DNA of 34,687 nucleotides from positions 1-34,687 of the forward strand of contig JAFDVJ010000119.1 in assembly GCA_018269075.1 (NCBI GenBank). The letters run 5' to 3'. The notes under the pieces were generated by a model. It was not told where the DNA came from and did no database searches. It worked only from the letters and a program-made list of their open reading frames with translations. A program made the position numbers and the translations under genes. This DNA is from Acidobacteriota bacterium (GTDB lineage: Bacteria > Acidobacteriota > Blastocatellia > Pyrinomonadales > Pyrinomonadaceae). Below are positions 1 to 8,276 of the stretch, piece after piece (positions within the stretch are counted from its first letter, which is position 1; each line of letters starts with the position of its first letter).

Positions 1-18
1 CTTTTCCACTTTTCCACT

Positions 19-1317
19 TTACTTTGCCACAGTTGCGAGCGTTTCGAAAAACGCCGGGAAGGACACGGCCGCGCAGGCGGCGTCCTTGATTTCGGTCGGG
101 CCGGCGGCGAAGAGCGCGGCGACGGCGAAGGCCATCGCGATCCGGTGGTCGCCGCAGGAATCGACCGTCGCGCCCCGGAGCGCGGATTTTTCGACGCGCA
201 GACCGTCTTCGAATTCCTCGACCGCCGCGCCCATCCGCCGCAGGTTCTCGACGACCGCGCGGATCCGGTCCGATTCCTTGACGCGCAATTCGGCCGCCTC
301 GCGGATCTCGAGCCCGCCCGCGAGCTGCGTGCCGAAGACCGCGAGAATCGGGATCTCGTCGATCAGGTTGGCGATGATCTTGCCGCGCAAAACATTCGCG
401 CCGGCGCGCGGCCGCAGCGCTCCGCGCCCGGACACACGCAGGTCGGCGACCGGCTCGTTGGCGATCTCGCGCTCGTTGAAAATCTCGATCTCCGCGCCGA
501 AATCCCGCAAAACCTCGACGACCGCGTTTCGCGTCGGGTTGAGCCCGACGTTCGGCAGGGTAAGCGCGGAATCCTTCAGACCGGCCGCCGCGACCAGAAA
601 AAACGCGGCCGACGAGACGTCCGACGGGACGATCAGATCGCGCGCCGCGAGCCCGGCATCGCCCGACACCGTGATCAGCCGACCGTTTTCCGTCTCTTCT
701 TCGGCGACCCCGACGCCGAACCAGCGGAGCATCCGCTCGGTGTGGTCGCGCGTCGGCGTTTTTTCGAGCACCGACGTCCGGCCGGCGGCGTTGAGTCCGG
801 CGAGCAGCACGCACGACTTGACCTGCGCCGACGCGACGGCCGGCTCGAACGAAATCGCCCGGAGCGGATTTTTCCCGAAAATCCGGAGCGGCGCGTGGTT
901 GTCGTCCGCTTCGAGCCGCGCGTCCATCCGCGTCAGCGGCTCGATCACGCGCTTCATCGGACGCTTCGACAGGCTCTCGTCACCGGTCAGCACCGAATCG
1001 AAGGGCTGGCCGGCGAGAATCCCGGCGAGCAGCCGCATCGTCGTCCCGGAATTGCCGCAGTCGAGCGGCGCGGCGCTTTCCCGAAAACCGTTCTTGCCGC
1101 GGCCCGTCACGACGACCGTATCGCCTTCGCGCGCGACCTCGACGCCGAGCTGTTCGAAACACGACAGCGTCGACGCGCAGTCGGCGCTCGTCGCGAAGTT
1201 TTCGATCCGCGTCGTGCCGCGCGCGAGCGACGCGAACATCGCCGCGCGATGCGAGATCGATTTGTCGCCGGGTAAATTGATCGTCCCTTGCAGATTTTTC
1301 GCGGGTTGAATTTTCAT
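19..1317 (-). CDS. aroA: 3-phosphoshikimate 1-carboxyvinyltransferase (EPSP synthase)
   Basis: Cytoplasmic enzyme of the shikimate pathway that joins shikimate-3-phosphate and phosphoenolpyruvate to give EPSP. The 432-residue length is normal. Family signatures occur in order: GDKSISHR at residues 17-24, GNSGTT at 88-93, GDESLSKRPM at 112-121, QVKS at 165-168, RDHTERML at 190-197, DEIP at 320-323, RVKESDR at 345-351 and DHRIAMA at 390-396. These are the substrate-binding Lys, Arg, Asp and Glu residues of the two-domain inside-out barrel family. It diverges from the histidine kinase across only 26 bp. A palindromic ATTATAAT in that gap could serve as the -10 element for both genes. No other aromatic pathway gene is in view. 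The sequence just after its stop shows an 8-bp-period tandem repeat (GTGGAAAA) running to the window edge. Confidence 0.97.
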   Translation of the reverse strand: MKIQPAKNLQGTINLPGDKSISHRAAMFASLARGTTRIENFATSADCASTLSCFEQLGVEVAREGDTVVVTGRGKNGFRESAAPLDCGNSGTTMRLLAGILAGQPFDSVLTGDESLSKRPMKRVIEPLTRMDARLEADDNHAPLRIFGKNPLRAISFEPAVASAQVKSCVLLAGLNAAGRTSVLEKTPTRDHTERMLRWFGVGVAEEETENGRLITVSGDAGLAARDLIVPSDVSSAAFFLVAAAGLKDSALTLPNVGLNPTRNAVVEVLRDFGAEIEIFNEREIANEPVADLRVSGRGALRPRAGANVLRGKIIANLIDEIPILAVFGTQLAGGLEIREAAELRVKESDRIRAVVENLRRMGAAVEEFEDGLRVEKSALRGATVDSCGDHRIAMAFAVAALFAAGPTEIKDAACAAVSFPAFFETLATVAK

Positions 1318-1359
1318 AACAAAAAATTCGATTATAATGGCGATTGATGCCGTCGCTCA
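1306..1359. promoter_or_regulatory. Putative overlapping divergent promoters of aroA and the histidine kinase
   Basis: The octamer ATTATAAT at 1332-1339 is its own reverse complement, so it offers a perfect TATAAT -10 on both strands. For aroA a TTGAGC -35 lies 18 nt upstream on the minus strand, giving a leader of roughly 10 nt. For the kinase the predicted start of transcription falls at or next to its start codon (1344 or 1347), implying a nearly leaderless mRNA; its -35 is weak. This is inferred from sequence only. Confidence 0.45.
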
Positions 1360-2894
1360 AACTGCATATTAAAACCGCGCTCATCGCCTCGGCCGTCGCG
1401 CTCGCCCTGCTGGTCGTTTCGTTTCTCGTGATCAGCGCCGAAATCGCCTCGCAGATCCAGGACAACGAGCGGACCGAGGCCCGTCTGCAGGCCGAAAGTC
1501 TCGCCAAAACCCTGTCGCTGTTTCCCGACCAGTCGACGGCCGACGACCTCGACCAGCTGACGAATCTCGTCGGCGGCTCGCGGCCGAATCTCGTCACGGC
1601 CCGCGTCTGGAAACTGGAAAACGGCGATTTCGTCGAACAGGCCGCGTCCGACGATTCGCTCCCGACCGAGACGATTCCCGGCGATGTGAAAACCGCGCTG
1701 CTGACCGATTCGGCCTCGCAGACCGTCGACACGCCGCAGAAAAACTCCAACGAGCCGCTCTACCGGATTTTTACGCCGATCGTCATCAAGAACAAACTCT
1801 GGGGCGCGGTCGAGGTTGTCGAGCGGCTCGACACGGTCTCGACGATCGCGATGCGCTACGCCGGCAACCTCGTCTGGATCGTGGTCGCGACGATTCTGCT
1901 GATGACGGCGGCTTTTTATCTTTTGTTTCAGAATCTGGTCTACGAACCGCTCGAAAAGATCCTGTCGGCGATGGACACGGCCAAAACCGGCAACCTTTCG
2001 GCCGAGATCACCGAAAATCTCAAACAGGACGAATTCGGCCGGGTCTCGGCGAACTTCAATTCGATGATGTCGCAGATCCGCGAGATGACCGCCGAGCGCG
2101 AGCACCGCAGCGAGATCCTCGAAGAAAAAGTCCGCGCCGCGACCGTCGAGCTGACGCAGAAAAACGAGCAGCTCGAAACGGCCAACCTCGAGCTCTTCCG
2201 GACGACGCGGAGGATGACCGAGATGGAACGGCTCGCCGCCGCCGGTCAGACGGCCGCGCAGTTCGCGCACGAGGTCGGGACGCCGCTCAACCTGATCAGC
2301 GGCCACGTCCAGCTGCTTCAGTCGTCGATGGCGTCCGATTCGAAGGCGGCGACGCGGCTCCGGACGATCAGCGCGCAGATCGAGCGGATCGAGCAGATCG
2401 TCCGCGAGATGCTCGACCGGACGCGGTTCGGCGCGAGCGAGCACGTCGCGCTGAATCTCAACGAGCTGCTCCGGAAATTTCTCGACGCGCTCGAACCGAC
2501 GCTCGAAAAAAACCGGGTCGCGCTGACCGCGAATCTCGCGCCCGCGCTGCCGCCGGTCGCGGGCGACGCGAACCGTCTGCAGCAGGTCTTTCTGAACCTC
2601 GTCAACAACGCGCTCGACGCGATGCCGGAAGGCGGCAAGCTGACCGTTTCGACCGCCTGCGAAGACGGCGAAGTGATCGTCGAATTCGCCGACGACGGCC
2701 TCGGGATGAGCCGCGAGACGAGTGCGAAGATCTTTCAGCCGCTTTTCACGACCAAGGAACGCGGCCGCGGCACCGGCCTCGGCCTGGTCGTCGTCAAACA
2801 GATCCTCCAGGAACACGAAGCGACCATCGCCGTCGCAAGCGCCCCGGGCAAAGGCGCGAAATTCTCGATCACTTTTAAAGCCGAAAAACCCTAA
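1344..2894 (+). CDS. Membrane-bound sensor histidine kinase (HAMP-HisKA-HATPase)
   Basis: Two-component sensor kinase. A first membrane helix lies near residues 9-30, followed by an extracytoplasmic sensor region to about 172. A second helix (about 175-197) leads into a HAMP linker and a coiled coil. The dimerisation/phosphoacceptor helix carries the H-box FAHEVGTPLN with His 309. The ATPase domain has N-box NLVNNALD, G1 box DDGLGM and G2 box GRGTGLGL. The arrangement resembles NtrB/ZraS-type kinases. The start is either TTG 1344 or the adjacent ATG 1347; no Shine-Dalgarno site is visible, in keeping with a leaderless transcript. No response regulator is adjacent. The nearest is the sigma-54 regulator 6 kb downstream, which is a possible but unproven partner. 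The ligand is unknown. Confidence 0.93.
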   Translation: MMPSLKLHIKTALIASAVALALLVVSFLVISAEIASQIQDNERTEARLQAESLAKTLSLFPDQSTADDLDQLTNLVGGSRPNLVTARVWKLENGDFVEQAASDDSLPTETIPGDVKTALLTDSASQTVDTPQKNSNEPLYRIFTPIVIKNKLWGAVEVVERLDTVSTIAMRYAGNLVWIVVATILLMTAAFYLLFQNLVYEPLEKILSAMDTAKTGNLSAEITENLKQDEFGRVSANFNSMMSQIREMTAEREHRSEILEEKVRAATVELTQKNEQLETANLELFRTTRRMTEMERLAAAGQTAAQFAHEVGTPLNLISGHVQLLQSSMASDSKAATRLRTISAQIERIEQIVREMLDRTRFGASEHVALNLNELLRKFLDALEPTLEKNRVALTANLAPALPPVAGDANRLQQVFLNLVNNALDAMPEGGKLTVSTACEDGEVIVEFADDGLGMSRETSAKIFQPLFTTKERGRGTGLGLVVVKQILQEHEATIAVASAPGKGAKFSITFKAEKP

Positions 2895-2896
2895 CG

Positions 2897-2942
2897 AATT
2901 CGGATTTCGGATTATGTCGATTTCGGATTTCGGATTGGTCTG
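2897..2942 (+). repeat. Heptanucleotide tract (GGATTTC)n after the histidine kinase
   Basis: Imperfect GGATTTC heptamer repeats begin 2-3 nt after the kinase stop codon at 2894. The last 24 bases (2919-2942) are repeated exactly inverted at 2988-3011, so the two could form a 24-bp stem with a 45-nt loop. Confidence 0.85.
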
Positions 2943-2987
2943 TTTTCGAATTGAGAATTTCCCTTGTAAATCTCAGACGTAGAACCA

Positions 2988-3024
2988 CAGACCAATCCGA
3001 AATCCGAAATCCGAAATCCGAAAT
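2988..3024 (-). repeat. Inverted heptanucleotide tract (GAAATCC)n
   Basis: This is the reverse-complement copy of the (GGATTTC) tract. Positions 2988-3011 pair perfectly with 2919-2942. It could act as a 3' mRNA structure for the kinase transcript, but no T-run follows, so it is not a classical terminator. Confidence 0.8.
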
Positions 3025-3071
3025 CGTCCGTCGTGGCGTTTTTGATGCCTTCGCTAAAACGCCACAGGACG
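3025..3071. repeat. Intergenic hairpin
   Basis: GTGGCGTTTT at 3033-3042 pairs perfectly with AAAACGCCAC at 3056-3065. The flanking CGTCC (3025-3029) and GGACG (3067-3071) extend the stem after a small internal loop. It lies just upstream of the putative promoter of the polysaccharide synthase gene and could be a terminator-like boundary or a regulator site. Confidence 0.55.
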
Positions 3072-3094
3072 GGGCCGGCCGTTAGGTCTTTAAG

Positions 3095-3100
3095 TATAAT
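3095..3100 (+). promoter_or_regulatory. Putative -10 box of the GH18-NodB-GT2 gene
   Basis: A perfect TATAAT. No good -35 hexamer is found at the usual spacing, so an activator may be needed or the call may be wrong. It predicts transcription from about 3107 and an 80-nt leader. Confidence 0.4.
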
Positions 3101-3106
3101 CGTTTC

Positions 3107-3187
3107 AACACTTCGCCGTGGTATGAGCCTTGCTATGTCAAGCAGCGTGCCGTCCCGATATATTTTACGGCTGGGAAGTTTACACCG
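3107..3187 (+). promoter_or_regulatory. Possible switching 5' leader of the polysaccharide synthase gene
   Basis: ACTTCGCCGT (3110-3119) can pair with ACGGC (3167-3171) plus GAAGT (3175-3179), leaving a 3-nt bulge. This stem would bury the Shine-Dalgarno sequence GGGAAG (3173-3178), which sits 9 nt before the ATG. A second GCCGT at 3149-3153 can pair with the same ACGGC and would break that stem. Two competing partners for one strand next to a ribosome-binding site is typical of translational control. It matches no riboswitch class that I recognise. Confidence 0.35.
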
Positions 3188-6100
3188 ATGTCCGATTTAA
3201 AATTGCCCGTTTTTTACGCCCCTAACGGAAAACGCTGGAAAAGAGCGCGGCTCTTCGCCGTTTCCGTTTCAACTTTCGTTTTCATACTGATCGCCGTCTT
3301 TTTCTTCAGTCTTTACGCGACGCCGTTTCTGCCGGCCTTCAGCATCCGCGCCAAGCCGATCTCGTCGTCGAACGCCTCCGCGCCGAACACGGCCGCGCCC
3401 GAACCGGCCGAAATTCCCGCGCAGTTCGAGGCGAGCCCCGCCGAAACCGGCGCGCGTCCGCTGACGATCGGTTTTTACGTCAACTACGACGACACGTCCT
3501 ACGCGTCGCTCAAGCGCAACATCGACAAGATCGACTGGCTCGCGCCCGAATGGGTCCGCCTGCGCGACGGCGACGACCCGCTCGTCCTCGATTTCGACCA
3601 GAAGGCGCTCGATCTGATCGCCAGGGAAAAACCGCAGATGCCGGTGCTGCCGCTCGTGCAGAATTACAAAGACGAGGTCTGGAACCCGCAGATTCTCGCG
3701 CGGCAGGTCGCCACCAAAGAATCGCGCCAGCGGCTCATCGACGCGCTCGCGAAGATGGTCGAGACCAACAAATTTTCGGGTCTGACGATCGACCTCGAAG
3801 AAGTGCCGTCGAAATCGCAGGCCAATCTTTACGAGTTTATGAAGGAATTGTCGGCGACCTTTCACGCGCGCGGCTGGCTCATCGCGCAGGCCGTGCCGTT
3901 CGACAATCCCGACTGGAACTACAAGGCCTACGCCGAATTTTCCGACTATCTGATGCTGATGGCCTACGACGAGCACTGGGCGACCGGCGGCCCGGGCGCG
4001 ATCGCGTCGCAGGGCTGGTTCGATTCGATCCTCGCCAAACGGATGAAGGAGCTGAATCCGGCGAAAACGATCGTCTGCCTCGGCAACTACGGCTACGACT
4101 GGTCGAACCGCGAAAAAGAGGCGTCGGAAGTCTCGTTTCAGGAATCGGTGCTGGCGGCCCGCGATTCCGACGCGAAGATCAGTTTCGACACGGCCACGCA
4201 GAACCCGTATTTCTCGTACGAAGAGGACGACGGCTCGCACCACACGGTCTGGTTTCTCGACGCGGTGACGGCCTTTAACGAGATCCGGACGGCGCAGAAA
4301 TTCAAGCCGTTCGGCTACGCGCTCTGGCGGCTCGGCTCGGAAGACCCGAGTTTGTGGAGCGTTTTCGGCGGCGACGCGACCGCGCAGCCGAAGATCGAAG
4401 ACCTCAAGACGATCCGCTACGGTTACGACATCGATTTCGAAGGCATCGGCGAGATCCTCCAGGTGATCGCCGAGCCGCAGGACGGCAGCCGGACGTTCAA
4501 ATTCGCCGACGGCGGCGCGATTCACGCCGAAACCTACACGGCGACGCCGTCGAGCTACGTCATCCAGCGCACCGGCGATCATCCGGGGATGGTCGCGCTG
4601 ACCTTCGACGACGGCCCCGATCCCGACTGGACGCCGCGCATTCTCGACGAACTGAAAAAGGAAAACGTCCCGGCGACGTTCTTCGTGGTCGGCAGCTACG
4701 GCCAGGAAAATCCCGAAATCATCAAGCGGATCGTCGCCGACGGCCACGACATCGGCAACCATTCGTTCACGCACCCGAACCTCGGCGAGCTCCCGCAGCC
4801 GGTCACCGATTTCGAGATCAACGCGACCCAGCGGCTGATCCAGTCGCTGACGGGCCGCTCGACGACGCTCTTCCGCGCGCCCTATTTCGGCGACGCCGAG
4901 CCGCAGACATCCGACGAGGTCGAGCCGATCGTCGAGGCCAAAAAGCTCGGCTACATCACGGTCGGGCTGCACGTCGACCCGGACGACTGGCAGACGCCGG
5001 GCACCGACGAGATCGTCAACCGGACGATCGACGGCATCACCAACCAGACGACCGACGAGGACGTGCGCGGCCAGATCGTGCTCCTGCACGACGGCGGCGG
5101 CGACCGCTCGCAGACGCTCGCCGCGCTCCCGCGAATCATCGAAACCCTGAAGGCGAAGGGCTATAAATTCGTGACCGTCTCGCAGCTCGCCGGCCTTCCG
5201 CAGGAAAAGACAATGCCGTTCGTCGCCGAAAACGAGCGCGTCATCACGCGGGCCGACGGCGTCGCTTTTTCGATGTTCTGGTTTTTCGACAAGACGATGA
5301 AATGGCTTTTCTGGCTCGGCATCGTGCTCGGCACGGGGCGGCTTCTGTTCATCGCGCTGCTCGCCGTCTGGTCGCATTTCCGGAAAACGAAAACGCTCGT
5401 CGACGAAGGCTTTCAGCCGTTCGTCTCGGTCATCGTCCCGGCCTACAACGAGGAGCGCGTGATCGTCAAAACGCTCAAAAGCCTGCTCAAATCCGACTAC
5501 CCGAACCTCGAGATCATCGTCGTCGACGACGGCTCGACCGACGAGACGAGCCGCACGGTCCGCGAAAACTTCGGCGACGCGGAAAAAGTCCGGCTCTACA
5601 CGCTCGCCAACGGCGGCAAGGCCAACGCGCTCAATTACGGGCTCAAACGCGCCCGGGGCGAGGTCATCATCGGGCTCGACGCCGACACGGTCTTCACGCC
5701 GGCGACGATCGGCGAGCTCGCCCGGCAGTTCGCCGACGCGGCGGTCGGCGCGGTCGCCGGCAACGCCAAGGTCGGCAACCGCCTGAATATGATCACGAAA
5801 TGGCAGGCGCTCGAATACATCACGTCGCAGAATCTCGACCGCCGCGCGTTCGACGGGCTCAACGCGATCACGGTCGTGCCGGGCGCGGTCGGCGCGTGGC
5901 GGCGCGCGGCGCTCGAACAGGCCGGCGGCTTCGAATCGAACACGCTCGCCGAGGATCAGGATTTGACGCTGCGCGTGCGGCAGCTCGGCTACCGGATCGC
6001 CTATGCCGAACGCGCGGTCGCCTACACCGAAGCGCCCGACACCTTCAACGGGCTCGCCAAACAGCGCTTCCGCTGGTCGTTCGGCACGCTCCAGTGTATG

Positions 6101-6532
6101 TGGAAGCACCGCCGCGCGCTCTTTAACCGAAAATTCGGCGCGCTCGGATTTCTGGCGATGCCGAACGTCTGGGTCTTCCAGATCCTTTTCCCGCTGGTCG
6201 CGCCGCTGATGGATCTGATGTTCCTCTGGACGATGGTCGATTACCTGATCCAGCGGCTCGAACATCCGAAGGAATTCATCGCGCCGCACGTCGCCGAGGT
6301 CGTCTATTACTACGCCTTCTTCCTCGCCGTCGATCTGCTCGCGGCGGCCGTCGGCTTCACCTTCGAGCGCCGGGAAAAATGGCGGCTGCTCGCGTGGCTT
6401 CCCGTCCAGCGCTTCGGCTACCGGCAGATTATGTATTCGGTGATGGTCAAATCGGTCAAGAACGCGTTCAAGGGCGCGGTCGTCGGCTGGAACAAGGTCG
6501 AGCGCAAGGCGACCGTTTCGGAGATCGTTTAG
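3188..6532 (+). CDS. Three-domain GH18 / NodB deacetylase / GT2 polysaccharide synthase
   Basis: A 1114-residue inner-membrane protein. A signal anchor (about 24-49) is followed by a GH18-like domain (about 90-400) whose catalytic strand reads IDLEE with D202 and E204. Next is a NodB polysaccharide deacetylase domain with TFDDGPD 472-478, HSFTH 525-529, RAPYFG from 563, DPDDW from 597 and LLHDG from 632. All five NodB motifs and the metal-binding Asp/His/His set are present. After a membrane segment (about 690-735) comes a processive GT2 domain: VIVPAYNEE, DDGSTD from 780, DAD 831-833, EDQD 922-925 and QRFRW 959-963, then C-terminal membrane helices. By analogy with PgaB (deacetylase plus glycosidase) and PgaC (GT2), one chain may polymerise, deacetylate and trim a beta-linked GlcNAc-type polymer. 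The substrate is inferred. Confidence 0.92.
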   Translation: MSDLKLPVFYAPNGKRWKRARLFAVSVSTFVFILIAVFFFSLYATPFLPAFSIRAKPISSSNASAPNTAAPEPAEIPAQFEASPAETGARPLTIGFYVNYDDTSYASLKRNIDKIDWLAPEWVRLRDGDDPLVLDFDQKALDLIAREKPQMPVLPLVQNYKDEVWNPQILARQVATKESRQRLIDALAKMVETNKFSGLTIDLEEVPSKSQANLYEFMKELSATFHARGWLIAQAVPFDNPDWNYKAYAEFSDYLMLMAYDEHWATGGPGAIASQGWFDSILAKRMKELNPAKTIVCLGNYGYDWSNREKEASEVSFQESVLAARDSDAKISFDTATQNPYFSYEEDDGSHHTVWFLDAVTAFNEIRTAQKFKPFGYALWRLGSEDPSLWSVFGGDATAQPKIEDLKTIRYGYDIDFEGIGEILQVIAEPQDGSRTFKFADGGAIHAETYTATPSSYVIQRTGDHPGMVALTFDDGPDPDWTPRILDELKKENVPATFFVVGSYGQENPEIIKRIVADGHDIGNHSFTHPNLGELPQPVTDFEINATQRLIQSLTGRSTTLFRAPYFGDAEPQTSDEVEPIVEAKKLGYITVGLHVDPDDWQTPGTDEIVNRTIDGITNQTTDEDVRGQIVLLHDGGGDRSQTLAALPRIIETLKAKGYKFVTVSQLAGLPQEKTMPFVAENERVITRADGVAFSMFWFFDKTMKWLFWLGIVLGTGRLLFIALLAVWSHFRKTKTLVDEGFQPFVSVIVPAYNEERVIVKTLKSLLKSDYPNLEIIVVDDGSTDETSRTVRENFGDAEKVRLYTLANGGKANALNYGLKRARGEVIIGLDADTVFTPATIGELARQFADAAVGAVAGNAKVGNRLNMITKWQALEYITSQNLDRRAFDGLNAITVVPGAVGAWRRAALEQAGGFESNTLAEDQDLTLRVRQLGYRIAYAERAVAYTEAPDTFNGLAKQRFRWSFGTLQCMWKHRRALFNRKFGALGFLAMPNVWVFQILFPLVAPLMDLMFLWTMVDYLIQRLEHPKEFIAPHVAEVVYYYAFFLAVDLLAAAVGFTFERREKWRLLAWLPVQRFGYRQIMYSVMVKSVKNAFKGAVVGWNKVERKATVSEIV

Positions 6533-6565
6533 CCGCGCTCCGAACGGCAAAAAATATCGATGAAA

Positions 6566-6650
6566 TCTGCCGGCGGGCGAGACCGGACCGGCACCGGTTA
6601 TGACGGGTTTGCCCGGTGTCGTTTCGGAATCGCCCGCCGGCAGACCTTTT
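6566..6650 (+). terminator. Stem-loop terminator after the GH18-NodB-GT2 gene
   Basis: TCTGCCGGCGGGCGA (6566-6580) pairs perfectly with its reverse complement at 6630-6644. The 49-nt interior holds further GC-rich partial pairing, and the stem is followed by CCTTTTT. It lies 33 nt after the stop codon. The outer stem resembles the GCCGGC-rich hairpins elsewhere in the window, so it may also be a repeat copy. Confidence 0.6.
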
Positions 6651-6867
6651 TCGGCCCCGCCGCCGAATAAATTTTGTATCAAAGCCCGAATTCGCGGGAC
6701 TTTGTTTGTAGTATTCCGAAATCTGCGTTAAGTTGTTCAGGATACGTTTCACCCCGTTTAGAAACAAAAAGTGAATTTTAGACGCGGTCGCGAACCGCGC
6801 GTCCTTCTTTCGGTTTTACGGCGTCCCTTCGAAGGCCGCCGGTCAGGCCGCAGGGATTTTTAAATTT
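6651..6867. other. Intergenic stretch before the GT4 gene
   Basis: This is the remainder of a 335-base gap. It holds an AT-rich section (6670-6780), a small hairpin around GCGGT-TCGCG-ACCGC near 6783-6800, and no convincing gene. No strong Shine-Dalgarno site precedes the next start codon. Confidence 0.5.
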
Positions 6868-8247
6868 ATGTCGAAAAAACCCATAAAATCGGTCCATCTG
6901 ACGAATTACTATCACAAGAATTCGGGCGGCGTCAGCACCAACTACAACAAGCTGCTCGAAGCGGCCGAGCGTCACCGGAGATTCGTCCGGCTGATCGTCC
7001 CCGGCGAGCACGACGCGGTCGAAGAGATCAACGAATTCGCGAAGATCTACTACGTCGCCGCGCCGCCGTCGCCGATCATCGACAAGCGCTACCGGCTGAT
7101 GATGCCGTGGCAGTATATCCAGAACGAAACGCCGATCCGCAAGATCCTGATCGACGAGATGCCGGATATGATCGAGATCTACGACAATTATTCGCTGACG
7201 CTGCTCGCCGGCATCATCCGCAAGGGCAAGTTCAGTCAGGTCAAGCGGCCGATGCTCGTCTATTTTACGGGCGAACGGTTCGACACGATCGTCTCGTCGT
7301 TCGTCTCGAAAGGCAAAATCGGCCAGTGGTTCGCGCGCCGGCTGATCGGCAACTACAACCTGCCGATGTTCGATTTCTACATCGCCAACTCGCCGTTCGT
7401 CGCCGAGGAGCTGATCGAGTCGGTCCGCGGCGAGGACAACCCGCACCGCTCGGAAACGTTTTTCAACAAATGCTGGCAGTTTTTCCGGGCCTCGAAGATT
7501 CCCTTCACGGAACGGCTCAAAATCTGCCCGCGCGGCGTCGACACCGTCCGGTTCAACCCGTCGAAAGCGTCCGACCGCGTCCGCCGCGAGATGCGCGAAA
7601 AGGCCGGGATTCCCGAAAACTCGGTCGTCGTGATGTCGTCGACGCGGCTTTCGACCGAGAAGAACATTCAGGTGCTGCCCGAGATTATGGAGGTGCTCGC
7701 GAAGGACGAGCGGACCGATTTCCGGCTGCTCGTCGCCGGCGCCGGCCCGAAGGCCGAATGGATCGCCGAGGAAACCGAAAAGCGATTCCCCGGCAAGATC
7801 GTCCAGACCGGCCATCTCGACAAGGAGACGCTCGCCGAATATTACGCGAGCGCCGACGTCTTTCTGCATCCGAACCCGCGCGAGCCGTTCGGCAACGTCG
7901 CGCTCGAAGCGATGGCCTCGGGCGTCGCCGTCGTCGTCCCGAACGCGGGCGGCGTTTTGTCGTACGCGAACGAGGAAAACGCGTGGCTCAGCGAGCCGAC
8001 CGCCGGGGGCTTCGCGGCGACGATCCGGAAAGCGTTCGAAGACGAGCCGGCCCGCGCGCGGAAGATCGAACGGGCGCTCGAAACCGTCGCCGCGCACACG
8101 ACCGAAGCGGCCAACGACCTGCTTTTCGCGACTTACGACGCGATGTACGAGGATTTTGAGCGGCGGAACGATTTTTTTGCGTATCAGGACGTGTCCAAAG
8201 CGGATAAATTTACCGATTTGTATTATACTAATCTGCCCACACATTAA
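6868..8247 (+). CDS. GT-B fold glycosyltransferase, family 4 type
   Basis: Cytoplasmic retaining glycosyltransferase of 459 residues. The N-terminal half contains the acceptor-side motif NYYHKNSGGVSTN near residues 13-25. The C-terminal half has the nucleotide-sugar fold, with STRLSTEKN, then the E-x7-E element REPFGNVALEA (E339, E347), and an ASGVAVVVPNAGG loop that normally contacts the sugar nucleotide. It follows the polysaccharide synthase in the same direction but after a terminator-like hairpin and 335 bp, so it probably has its own promoter. The small membrane protein gene starts 29 bp after it and is likely cotranscribed. Donor and acceptor cannot be read from sequence. The product could be a glycolipid or part of a surface glycan. 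Confidence 0.9.
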   Translation: MSKKPIKSVHLTNYYHKNSGGVSTNYNKLLEAAERHRRFVRLIVPGEHDAVEEINEFAKIYYVAAPPSPIIDKRYRLMMPWQYIQNETPIRKILIDEMPDMIEIYDNYSLTLLAGIIRKGKFSQVKRPMLVYFTGERFDTIVSSFVSKGKIGQWFARRLIGNYNLPMFDFYIANSPFVAEELIESVRGEDNPHRSETFFNKCWQFFRASKIPFTERLKICPRGVDTVRFNPSKASDRVRREMREKAGIPENSVVVMSSTRLSTEKNIQVLPEIMEVLAKDERTDFRLLVAGAGPKAEWIAEETEKRFPGKIVQTGHLDKETLAEYYASADVFLHPNPREPFGNVALEAMASGVAVVVPNAGGVLSYANEENAWLSEPTAGGFAATIRKAFEDEPARARKIERALETVAAHTTEAANDLLFATYDAMYEDFERRNDFFAYQDVSKADKFTDLYYTNLPTH

Positions 8248-8276
8248 TTTATTCGAAGCGTAATCATTAATTTTTA

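Noticed and set aside
3107..3187. c-di-GMP-I (GEMM) riboswitch
   Set aside because: The conserved GGCAAACC and GGGACGCAAAGCC elements are absent; only a generic switch-like pairing remains.
3269..6682. Open frame of more than 1100 codons on the minus strand opposite the GH18-NodB-GT2 gene
   Set aside because: It is the antisense shadow of a GC-rich gene: low-complexity Arg/Asp/Glu/Leu composition, no domain, and the plus-strand protein has complete motifs.
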